From a bacterium (GTDB taxonomy: Bacteria; Patescibacteriota; Minisyncoccia; UBA6257; 2-01-FULL-56-20), in contig JAKAUM010000003.1 of assembly GCA_021827685.1 (NCBI GenBank), positions 1 to 56,223 on the forward strand: a DNA stretch of 56,223 nt, written 5' to 3'. The translations under genes and the position numbers were made by a program. The number at the start of each line of letters is the position of its first letter. Within the stretch, counting starts at the first letter, position 1. The notes beneath the pieces are model-generated. The model worked only from the letters and a program-made list of their open reading frames with translations, did no database searches and was not told the origin of the DNA. Shown piece by piece: positions 33,134 through 39,435 of the stretch.

Positions 33134-33481
33134 ATGGAAACAATCCTTCACGCTTTCATCCCCGTCGCCAGGGCAGTCACCGTAACGACCGCCACTTTGC
33201 CGACGAGCGTCATTACGAGTACGGGGGACGTCACGAGGATATTCTGCGGCGGCGTGCAGTGGCTCTTTTGGGCGCTCATCGCCCTCTCGGTCGCCATGTT
33301 CCTTCTAGGCGGGATCCATTATGCGACTGCGGCGGGCGATGCGGAGAAAGTGTCCAAGGCGAACAAAACCCTCCTTTATGCGGCTCTCGCGGTGGTAATC
33401 GCGCTTTTTGCGCTCGGGGCGCCGGCATTCATAGGAAGCATTTTCGGCGTGAAGGGCGGCCTCAGCGTTTGCGGATTTTAG
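33134..33481 (+). CDS. VirB2/TrbC-like pilin
   Basis: 115 aa: N-terminal hydrophobic segment, short external stretch, then two membrane helices (about residues 40-62 and 80-100) joined by HYATAAGDAEKVSKANKTL, the loop shared by all members of this array. Minimal form of the family; likely subunit of a membrane or pilus-like structure. The ORF extends upstream but the first family-like Met is at 33134. Confidence 0.75.
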   Translation: METILHAFIPVARAVTVTTATLPTSVITSTGDVTRIFCGGVQWLFWALIALSVAMFLLGGIHYATAAGDAEKVSKANKTLLYAALAVVIALFALGAPAFIGSIFGVKGGLSVCGF

Positions 33482-33503
33482 GGAAATGTGATTTAATGGA
33501 AAC

Positions 33504-33857
33504 ATGAATTTTCTCTTAAGCGGACTCGTGAACAGGGCCATGGCTATCGTATATATCCCATCCCCGACTATCGTACCGCCATCGCCGCCATTCACGGGGG
33601 TGGACGATATCACGATTGTCGCGCATGAGATTGTAAACTGGCTGTTCTGGGGCCTCATCGTTCTCTCGATTGTTATGTTTCTTGTGGGCGGTTACCGTTA
33701 TGTGACGTCAGGAGGGGAGCCCGAGAAGATATCCGGCGCGAACAAGACCCTCCGCTACGCGGCCATTGCGGTCGTCATCGCAATCGTCGCGGCGGGAGTC
33801 CCGACGATCATCGGTTCGTTCTTCGGGGTTTACCTTGCTCCGTTCCTCTTCTTCTGA
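33504..33857 (+). CDS. VirB2/TrbC-like pilin
   Basis: 117 aa, same plan as its neighbours: Pro-rich external segment (residues 18-33), two helices around YRYVTSGGEPEKISGANKTL. TTTAAT at 33492-33497 ends 6 nt before the ATG. Starts 22 nt after the previous gene. Confidence 0.75.
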   Translation: MNFLLSGLVNRAMAIVYIPSPTIVPPSPPFTGVDDITIVAHEIVNWLFWGLIVLSIVMFLVGGYRYVTSGGEPEKISGANKTLRYAAIAVVIAIVAAGVPTIIGSFFGVYLAPFLFF

Positions 33858-33897
33858 TCTTATGCGATTGAGAAAGGTCGAAACGAAAAATCACATT

Positions 33898-34281
33898 ATG
33901 AAAAATTTCAGCGTAGCGTTGGCGAAATGGGGAGCGGTCGCGGCGGCGCTCGCGGTTCCGACCATGGCATTGGCCATCGCGCCGGCCCCGCTTTCCATCC
34001 CGAACCGGTTGACCAACATTAATCAGATAACGAATGGCTCCGGACTGGTTTGTCAGATCATCAACTGGATCTTCTGGGCACTCATTGTCATGACCATCAT
34101 TTTCGTCCTCGTCGCGGCGTTCAAGTATCTCACGGCCGCGGGCGATTCCGAGAAGGTGAAGTCGGCGGGTGCAACCCTCCTCTATGCCGTGGTTGCAGTC
34201 GTAGTCGCGCTCATTGCAAAGGGGCTGCCGCTCATTATTTCGAGCTTTATCGGCGGCGGATTGACGGGAGTCGGCTGTTAA
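33898..34281 (+). CDS. VirB2/TrbC-like pilin
   Basis: 127 aa: signal-peptide-like N-terminus (MKNFSVALAKW, cleavage near ALA), short external part with one Cys, two helices around FKYLTAAGDSEKVKSAGATL. An in-frame ATG at 33862, 4 nt after the previous stop, is an alternative start. Last gene of the array; a terminator follows. Confidence 0.75.
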   Translation: MKNFSVALAKWGAVAAALAVPTMALAIAPAPLSIPNRLTNINQITNGSGLVCQIINWIFWALIVMTIIFVLVAAFKYLTAAGDSEKVKSAGATLLYAVVAVVVALIAKGLPLIISSFIGGGLTGVGC

Positions 34282-34304
34282 GAAAGAAATTCTGGCATAG
34301 GTAC

Positions 34305-34336
34305 AAAGGGCCCCTTGCGGGGCCCTTTGGGTTTCC
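34305..34336 (+). terminator. Terminator of the pilin array
   Basis: 10-bp stem AAAGGGCCCC (34305-34314) with GGGGCCCTTT (34319-34328) and a TTGC loop, followed by GGGTTTCC. Lies 23 nt after the last pilin stop. Confidence 0.75.
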
Positions 34337-34412
34337 GGCGCGTCCGCCGCTATTCCAAGCGCGGCTTACGAAGTATACTTTTGTTGTCGCGGCGGAAGCC
34401 GAGAGGGGTATC

Positions 34413-34493
34413 GCTGGGGTGGCGAAATGGCAAACGCACCGGCTTTAGGAGCCGGCGCCGAAAGGCTTGCGGGTTCAAGTCCCGCCCCCAGCA
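34413..34493 (+). tRNA. tRNA-Leu(UAG)
   Basis: 81-nt type II tRNA: acceptor GCTGGGG/CCCCAGC, anticodon stem CCGGC/GCCGG with loop TTTAGGA giving TAG, a long variable arm CGCCGAAAGGCTT, T-arm GCGGG/CCCGC, discriminator A, no CCA. Confidence 0.95.
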
Positions 34494-34515
34494 CGAGGCA
34501 TGATATAATGGATTT

Positions 34516-34995
34516 ATGAATAAAAAAGTACTGGTGGCGGTCTTGATAGTTGCCGCCGGTGCCTTTCTCGCCGTGCGATTCGTAAGATGGGGCGGCGTTC
34601 CTTCTCCGGCAGGCGCGCCCGAGGCATCGCCAACTTCATCGGCGGCTTCCGCACCGGCAACCTCTACGCTCCCGTCATCGGGCATTTTCGGAACGGTCAT
34701 GGGGTGCGGGGGAACCGAGATGGTGGGGCCGGGCGGGCGCCCTCCCTCGGGCGGCGGGGGCTGCAGCAATGTGGCGGGGGCGCAGATCGTTTTGAAGTCG
34801 ATAAGCGATATAAGCGGAAAACGCATCATGACCAGCCTTCCGGGCACCTATACGACGGATCAAAATGGAAACTATAGGATTTCGACAAATCCGGGCGGCT
34901 ATGTGGTGTGCGTATCGGGAGGCCTCTGCAGTTCGGCGCTCACGGTACAGTCCGGGCAGTTCGTGAAAGCAAATATAGAGATCGCGTACCCCTAG
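34516..34995 (+). CDS. Membrane-anchored protein with a carboxypeptidase-regulatory-like beta-sandwich
   Basis: 159 aa. Membrane helix at residues 4-22, a Pro/Ala/Ser linker, then a beta domain: GIFGTVMGCGG, AGAQIVLKSISDI, GTYTTDQNGNYRISTNPGGY, VQSGQFVKANIEI. The order of strands and the TDxNGxY turn recall CNA-B / carboxypeptidase-regulatory-like folds used in surface proteins. Two Cys pairs could form disulfides. TATAAT (34504-34509) ends 6 nt before the ATG. Confidence 0.7.
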   Translation: MNKKVLVAVLIVAAGAFLAVRFVRWGGVPSPAGAPEASPTSSAASAPATSTLPSSGIFGTVMGCGGTEMVGPGGRPPSGGGGCSNVAGAQIVLKSISDISGKRIMTSLPGTYTTDQNGNYRISTNPGGYVVCVSGGLCSSALTVQSGQFVKANIEIAYP

Positions 34996-35030
34996 AGAGA
35001 AACCCGGATATGGGCGCCGGGCGGCGCACG

Positions 35031-35081
35031 CTTGGCGGTCGATGGTCCGGCCTCCGGCCGGCCGCCAAGTCCCATTTTTTT
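35031..35081 (+). terminator. Rho-independent terminator
   Basis: Outer stem CTTGGCGG (35031-35038) with CCGCCAAG (35062-35069), a GC-rich inner hairpin, then TCCCA and seven T (35075-35081). It ends transcription of the gene at 34516-34995 just before the facing tRNA-Lys. Confidence 0.8.
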
Positions 35082-35082
35082 G

Positions 35083-35155
35083 TGCCCCCACCAGGACTTG
35101 AACCTGGAACCATCTCCTTAAGAGGGAGTTGCTCTGCCAATTGAGCTATAGGGGC
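35083..35155 (-). tRNA. tRNA-Lys(CUU)
   Basis: Minus-strand 73-nt cloverleaf: acceptor GCCCCTA/TGGGGGC with one T-G pair, loop CTCTTAA giving CTT, T-arm CCAGG TTCAAGT CCTGG, discriminator A, no CCA. The lowest anticodon-stem pair is A-A. It follows the lipoprotein gene by 9 nt on the same strand. Confidence 0.92.
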
Positions 35156-35164
35156 TTCGCGCTC

Positions 35165-35728
35165 CTATATTATTTTATTCCGCCGTCTTTGTAAATCGCC
35201 TTCGTGTATAAAAAAATGCGCGGGAGAGTCTGCCTCCCGCGCATGGTTCGTCCTCGGAGGCACGGTGGCCAGGCGTCTCGCCGTCACGTATGCGACGATC
35301 CGGCGCGCCGCCCAGCTCGGAGTCCCTCTTATAAAGAACCCTCCTTCCCGGTGGCCAACCGCCACCCTTATGAATAGGCCGTAGACGTCGCCGCCGCCAA
35401 ACCGTCGCAGGGAGTGGGTTACGCTGAGCACGGCGACCGTAACCGCCAGTGCTTCCTTGCGCCTCCTCCCGCCGGCCATCCGGAATCCGGCAGACCGGAA
35501 CCGGGCGGCGAGCGCCGCACGGAACCGCCCGGCCTCTTCCGGCTCAAGGAGCCGGCCGGGGCGCAGAGCAAGCTCCACTATCCGCGGCCCGTCGGTCGGC
35601 GCGGGCGGCACCGGCGTGAGTACCGTCACGCCGGTGCCGCCCGCTTCGTGAAGACAGCCGGCGAGCTGCCCGCAGGCCGCCGCCAGGATGACGATCGCGG
35701 CGGCCGACTTCAATACCCTCGTGTTCAT
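35165..35728 (-). CDS. Predicted lipoprotein
   Basis: 187 aa. Lipoprotein signal peptide with lipobox LAGC (Cys at about residue 25). The mature part is Arg- and Ala-rich with strands such as ALAVTVAVLSVTHSL and GLFIRVAVGH, no known family. GGGAGGAGGTG before the ATG at 35728 is a strong ribosome site and decides the start over the one 18 nt upstream. A perfect 19-bp inverted repeat (35601-35644) lies in its coding sequence. Confidence 0.65.
   Translation of the reverse strand: MNTRVLKSAAAIVILAAACGQLAGCLHEAGGTGVTVLTPVPPAPTDGPRIVELALRPGRLLEPEEAGRFRAALAARFRSAGFRMAGGRRRKEALAVTVAVLSVTHSLRRFGGGDVYGLFIRVAVGHREGGFFIRGTPSWAARRIVAYVTARRLATVPPRTNHAREADSPAHFFIHEGDLQRRRNKII
35601..35644. repeat. Perfect 19-bp inverted repeat inside the lipoprotein gene
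   Basis: GCGGGCGGCACCGGCGTGA (35601-35619) and its exact complement (35626-35644) with a 6-nt loop. It encodes the region GGTGVTVLTPVPP just after the lipobox. Confidence 0.9.
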
Positions 35729-35881
35729 ACGCACCTCCTCCCGCAAGGAATTTAGAGGCCGCGACTGCGGCCCCGCTTAATTTAGGTTCTCTCTTAACGA
35801 CGCTTCTGTCAATCTGGCGTGGATGTGATATGCTGGGGGCAGTTTGAATTTTATCCAGCAGAAGGGAAGGGAGAAAGAGTT

Positions 35882-36307
35882 ATGATAGCGATCCTCTTTT
35901 TCGGGGCCATTGCGGTCCTATTGTTCTATTGGCTGGTTCGCCTGAAATACTACGGTGGGATTACTCACCGTAGTGCTTCGCCCACCGCACGGGCGATAAA
36001 TGGCACCCGCCATGAGGGCTATGCCTGGAAGTTATTCGGGCTAGCCATCGTTGCGAGCGTCGCGATGCCGTTCGTGGCGCTCGTACTGCGCGGCGAGGCG
36101 AACAACCCGCCGCCGCAGGAGTTACTCAGGGTCAGCCGGTGGCTGGCCATCGCCCTCCTGACCATCCTCGCCGTAATATTTCTCGGCGTACATGGATTTA
36201 AGGAGGGCCGCGAACGGATCCATCGCGTGTTGGGATGGATCTCAATTGCGCTCTTCCTCGCTCTCGCCGCCGTCGGCGGGGTTGAGTATTTCCGTACGTA
36301 TCGTTGA
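35882..36307 (+). CDS. Small three-helix membrane protein
   Basis: 141 aa with hydrophobic segments at about residues 2-18, 50-70, 87-104 and 116-133 and a basic loop KEGRERIHRVLG. No family recognised. GGGAGAAAGAG precedes the ATG and decides the start; an extended -10 TGATATGCT lies near 35827-35835. A strong terminator follows, so it is a single transcript. Divergent from the lipoprotein. Confidence 0.65.
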   Translation: MIAILFFGAIAVLLFYWLVRLKYYGGITHRSASPTARAINGTRHEGYAWKLFGLAIVASVAMPFVALVLRGEANNPPPQELLRVSRWLAIALLTILAVIFLGVHGFKEGRERIHRVLGWISIALFLALAAVGGVEYFRTYR

Positions 36308-36311
36308 CGGC

Positions 36312-36343
36312 GGGGCCGCGGCAGAAGCCGCGGCCCCTTTTTT
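36312..36343 (+). terminator. Strong Rho-independent terminator
   Basis: 11-bp stem GGGGCCGCGGC (36312-36322) with GCCGCGGCCCC (36327-36337), AGAA loop, then six T (36338-36343). Confidence 0.93.
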
Positions 36344-36360
36344 ATATTAGAATGGATCAT

Positions 36361-37479
36361 ATGGCGCCCGGTCACGGGAAAAAAAATTGGTCGCGGCGGT
36401 TCCGGACGGAGATGGTCATGGCGGCGTCAATCGTGGCGCTCGCGGCTTTGGCGACTTTCATCGCGAACCGTGTTTCCGGCGCGGGGACGGCGGAAGTGTG
36501 GCTCGTCTTTTATGCCGACGCGCTTCTCGGCGGATCACCGGCGGGATTCGCGTTCGGCATCGCGGCCGCCCTTTATTTTGTCGCCGCGGCATATTTCTTT
36601 TGGAAATTCGCGGGGCATCTGATATCCGTGGCCGCACCGCGCTTGCGGAAACCCTCTGAGCGCGACCATCCGCTCGCCATCCTGCGCACGGGCCTGCGCA
36701 ATCTTCCGCGCGTTCTCCTTATCATCCCTGCCGTCTGGCTTGTCGCGATTGCCGGTATTGCCATGGGCGAGGTGAACGGCATTGCCCGCGCGCGCCTCGC
36801 GGATGCGTGGCTCATCGGCGCGGAGCGCGCCATATTCGGGAATTACGTATTCGCCTTGCTCGGCGCCGTCCATTATCCGCATTGGCTCGCCGCGTTTATC
36901 ATCTGGTCGTTCTATAACCTGAGCATCGTCCTCCTCGCCGTCGGGATCGTGATCGCGTACGCAAGCCGCCGCCGTTTCCGGGAATTCCTCATCGCGTTCT
37001 GCCTCGGGATCATGATCATGCTGCCGATTTGGTTCCTTCTCCCGGCGCTCTCGCCGCAGGACCGCTATATCGACAACGTGTACCACTTGCCCATGCCTCC
37101 CGCGGTCGCGGCGGCGGTGGCGGAATACCGGCCGCAGCCGGAGATTGCCTCATTCCTAAAGTCGGTGCGGGCAGGAAAGGCGCAACTGCCTTCCATGCCG
37201 ACTTCGACTTTCCCTTCGGCGCATATCTTTTGGGCGGCCATCGCCGCGTGGTATCTCTTCCGGTCGCGGAAATGGCTCGGATGGATAGGCCTCCCGTTCC
37301 TCGCCGCGGCTTCTTTCGGCACCGTGCTCCTTGCCCAGCATTATTTTCTCGACGTGCCCGCGGGCCTCGCAGTCGCGGCGGTTTCTATCTGGCTTGCGCG
37401 CGACACGGAAGCGGAGATAGAAGAGGAGACGGAAAAGGGGGCGTCGCCCGCGGCCCCCGCGTCGCCCGCGGCGGCATAG
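36361..37479 (+). CDS. PAP2-superfamily (inositol-phosphoceramide-synthase-like) membrane protein
   Basis: 372 aa with several membrane helices. The phosphatase core is in the C-terminal half: MPTSTFPSAHIFWAAIAAW (C2-like SxH) and AQHYFLDVPAGLAVA (C3-like HxxxD), as in AUR1/PAP2-like proteins that act on lipid phosphates or phosphoinositol head groups. The C1 motif is weak. The ATG at 36361 is preferred to that at 36352 because the -10 TAGAAT (36348-36353) covers the latter and ends 7 nt before the former. Confidence 0.85.
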   Translation: MAPGHGKKNWSRRFRTEMVMAASIVALAALATFIANRVSGAGTAEVWLVFYADALLGGSPAGFAFGIAAALYFVAAAYFFWKFAGHLISVAAPRLRKPSERDHPLAILRTGLRNLPRVLLIIPAVWLVAIAGIAMGEVNGIARARLADAWLIGAERAIFGNYVFALLGAVHYPHWLAAFIIWSFYNLSIVLLAVGIVIAYASRRRFREFLIAFCLGIMIMLPIWFLLPALSPQDRYIDNVYHLPMPPAVAAAVAEYRPQPEIASFLKSVRAGKAQLPSMPTSTFPSAHIFWAAIAAWYLFRSRKWLGWIGLPFLAAASFGTVLLAQHYFLDVPAGLAVAAVSIWLARDTEAEIEEETEKGASPAAPASPAAA

Positions 37480-37485
37480 CCCGCG

Positions 37486-38430
37486 CTATTTTTCTCCGCG
37501 GCGCCGTTTCCCGTGGAAGGCCTCGTGCACTTCGCGGAGCGCCTTGTTCGTGAGGTGGGTATAGATTTGCGTGGTCGCAATATTGGAATGTCCGAGGAGC
37601 TCCTGGACGGAACGCAGGTCGGCGCCGTTCATGAGGAGATCGGTGGCGAATGAGTGGCGGAGTTCGTGGGGGTGGATGCGCCGCGCAATGCCCGCTTCCC
37701 TGGCGCGGGCGGCGATTAACCGCTCCACCGCGCGGGGCGTAATGCGGCCGATCGGCTTGCCGTCGCGCGTCAAGCTGATAAAAAGCGCCGCATCCGCGTC
37801 GCTGCGCCTCGCAAGATATGCGTGGATTGCCGCGCGCGCGCGGTCGGAGAAAAAGACGATGCGGAGCTTTCCGCCCTTTCCTCGCACCGAGACCTCTCCG
37901 CGCTTAAGGTCGAGATACCGATCCAGTGCGCAGAGTTCCGCGAGCCGGAGCCCCGTGGAAAAAAATGTTTCGAGCACCGCCCGGTCGCGGAGCGCGCGCA
38001 ATCCGCCGCCCTTGGGCGCCGCCATCAGGCGTTCTAGGTCGGCGTAGTCAAGGATTTCAATCTGCCGCGAGGGCATTTTGGGGAGTTCAAGCTTGTCTGC
38101 CGCGAGGGTCGCGACGTCGCGTTTTGCCAGATAGCGGAGGAAATTGCGGAGGGCGATGGCATAGTACCCCTGGGTGTTTTTTTTAATGATGCCTTCCGGC
38201 CCGACCGCGCCGCGCGATATGCCGGCGCCCTTCGCCCGCCGCGCGAGCGCAATCCGGAAATCCCTCGCGACGGCGTCCGTAATGCCGGCCGCCGTCCGCA
38301 CGCGGGAGAACCGGAGGAACTCGCGGAGATAGCGCTCGTAATTCGCGCGCGTCCTCGGTGACCGCCCTTGTTCTATCTCCAGATGGTCGAGATATTCGCG
38401 GAGGAACCGTTCGATTTCGGTTTCGGGCAT
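37486..38430 (-). CDS. xerD: Tyrosine recombinase, XerC/XerD-like
   Basis: 314 aa. N-terminal SAM-like core-binding domain (residues 1-105) and catalytic domain with Arg162 (STGLRLAEL), Lys in GKGGKLR, HELRHSFATDLL (His255, Arg258), LGHSNI (His281) and nucleophile Tyr290 (TTQIYTH). All catalytic residues are present. It probably resolves chromosome dimers with FtsK, which is in the same window; use as a mobile-element integrase is less likely with no att site or cargo seen. Start at 38430 or 38439, just after a TTTTAAAA box. Confidence 0.9.
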   Translation of the reverse strand: MPETEIERFLREYLDHLEIEQGRSPRTRANYERYLREFLRFSRVRTAAGITDAVARDFRIALARRAKGAGISRGAVGPEGIIKKNTQGYYAIALRNFLRYLAKRDVATLAADKLELPKMPSRQIEILDYADLERLMAAPKGGGLRALRDRAVLETFFSTGLRLAELCALDRYLDLKRGEVSVRGKGGKLRIVFFSDRARAAIHAYLARRSDADAALFISLTRDGKPIGRITPRAVERLIAARAREAGIARRIHPHELRHSFATDLLMNGADLRSVQELLGHSNIATTQIYTHLTNKALREVHEAFHGKRRRGEK

Positions 38431-38494
38431 GGCATGCATATTTTAAAATATCTGTCGCAAAACAGCGAGGCGCCCCGCCCGCCGCCGTTTTTCC

Positions 38495-38523
38495 TTGCAA
38501 AAATGCGGCGGAGGGTTTATAAT
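38495..38523 (+). promoter_or_regulatory. rpsO promoter
   Basis: TTGCAA (38495-38500), 17-nt spacer, TATAAT (38518-38523), then exactly 6 nt to the rpsO ATG. Predicts transcription starting on the A of the ATG. Confidence 0.8.
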
Positions 38524-38529
38524 CCTTTC

Positions 38530-38796
38530 ATGCTTACGAAACGGGTAAAGGCCCGCGTCATCGGCGAGCATCAGACGCATGAAAAAGACACCGGCTCCGC
38601 GAATGTACAGGTCGCGGTGCTTTCGCGCAGTATCGAGGAGCTCGCACTGCACCTGAAAAAGAATCCGAAAGACAATCACTCCCGCCGCGGCCTCCTGAAA
38701 ATGGTCTCCAAGCGCCGGAAGCTGATGTCGTACCTGAAGAAGCACGAGCCTTCCCAATACGAAAAGCTCGCGAAGAAGCTGGAGCTCAAACGGTAA
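38530..38796 (+). CDS. rpsO: 30S ribosomal protein S15
   Basis: 88 aa, full length. Seen: GSANVQVAVLSRSIEELALH, the rRNA-binding KDNHSRRGLLKMVSKRRKLM and the C-terminal helix. Binds 16S rRNA early in 30S assembly. With no leader predicted, the autoregulatory pseudoknot known from E. coli cannot form here. The stop overlaps the NYN start (TAATG), and pnp follows, keeping the common rpsO-pnp neighbourhood. Confidence 0.97.
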   Translation: MLTKRVKARVIGEHQTHEKDTGSANVQVAVLSRSIEELALHLKKNPKDNHSRRGLLKMVSKRRKLMSYLKKHEPSQYEKLAKKLELKR

Positions 38797-39404
38797 TGAA
38801 GACTGCGCCGAAATATGCCGCGAACCAGCGGGTCGGTATTTTTGTGGATGTGCAGAACCTGTACCACTCCGCGAAGAATCTCTATCGCGGCCGCGTGAAC
38901 TACGCGGCGCTTCTCTCCCACCTTGCGGGCGAGCGCCAGCTCGTACGCGCGCTTGCGTACGTCGTGAAGAGCGAAGGCGTGGAGCCGCAGGGCGCCGCGC
39001 GCGGGGCGGAGCGGGGCGTTGCGCCGCGGCCGCGCGGCGCGGCCGCGGACGATGCGGCCGGCGGCCTCTCGTCGGAAGCGGCATTTTTCGAGGCGCTCGA
39101 GAAGGCGGGGCTGGAACTCCGCATGAAGGATCTCCAAATCTACGCCGGCGGCATGAAAAAAGCCGACTGGGACGTCGGCATGGCCGTGGACGCGATCAGG
39201 ATGTCCTCCTTTCTCGACGTGGTCGTGCTCGTGACGGGCGACGGCGATTTTCTCCCGCTCGTCGATTATTTAAAATGGGGCGCCGGACGGCTCGTCGAAG
39301 TCGCCGCGTTCCGCCGGAGCGCGTCGTCGAAAATCCAGGAGGCCGCCGACCGGTTCATCAATATAGAAGAAATCCCGCGGGCGATCATGCGGTCGCGCGC
39401 GTAG
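38796..39404 (+). CDS. NYN-domain (LabA/PIN-like) putative ribonuclease
   Basis: 202 aa. Acidic sites of the NYN fold: IFVDVQNLYH (Asp18, Asn21), DWDVGMAVDAI and VTGDGDFLPLV. A Gly/Ala/Arg-rich insert (about residues 66-92), coded by a GC palindrome around 39024-39048, interrupts the domain after the second strand. NYN proteins cut or bind RNA; the place between rpsO and pnp suggests RNA processing or decay. Starts on the last base of the rpsO stop. Confidence 0.88.
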   Translation: MKTAPKYAANQRVGIFVDVQNLYHSAKNLYRGRVNYAALLSHLAGERQLVRALAYVVKSEGVEPQGAARGAERGVAPRPRGAAADDAAGGLSSEAAFFEALEKAGLELRMKDLQIYAGGMKKADWDVGMAVDAIRMSSFLDVVVLVTGDGDFLPLVDYLKWGAGRLVEVAAFRRSASSKIQEAADRFINIEEIPRAIMRSRA

Positions 39405-39435
39405 CGCGCCGCCGATCGGGGGAATTTATAAACAC

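Noticed and set aside
37486-38430. Tyrosine recombinase as evidence of an integrated mobile element
   Set aside because: No flanking direct repeats, no tRNA target next to it, and neighbours are core genes; a Xer role with FtsK is simpler.
39024-39048. 12-bp GC palindrome as a regulatory site
   Set aside because: Centre of only 1 nt and location in a low-complexity coding insert; probably a by-product of Gly/Ala/Arg codons.
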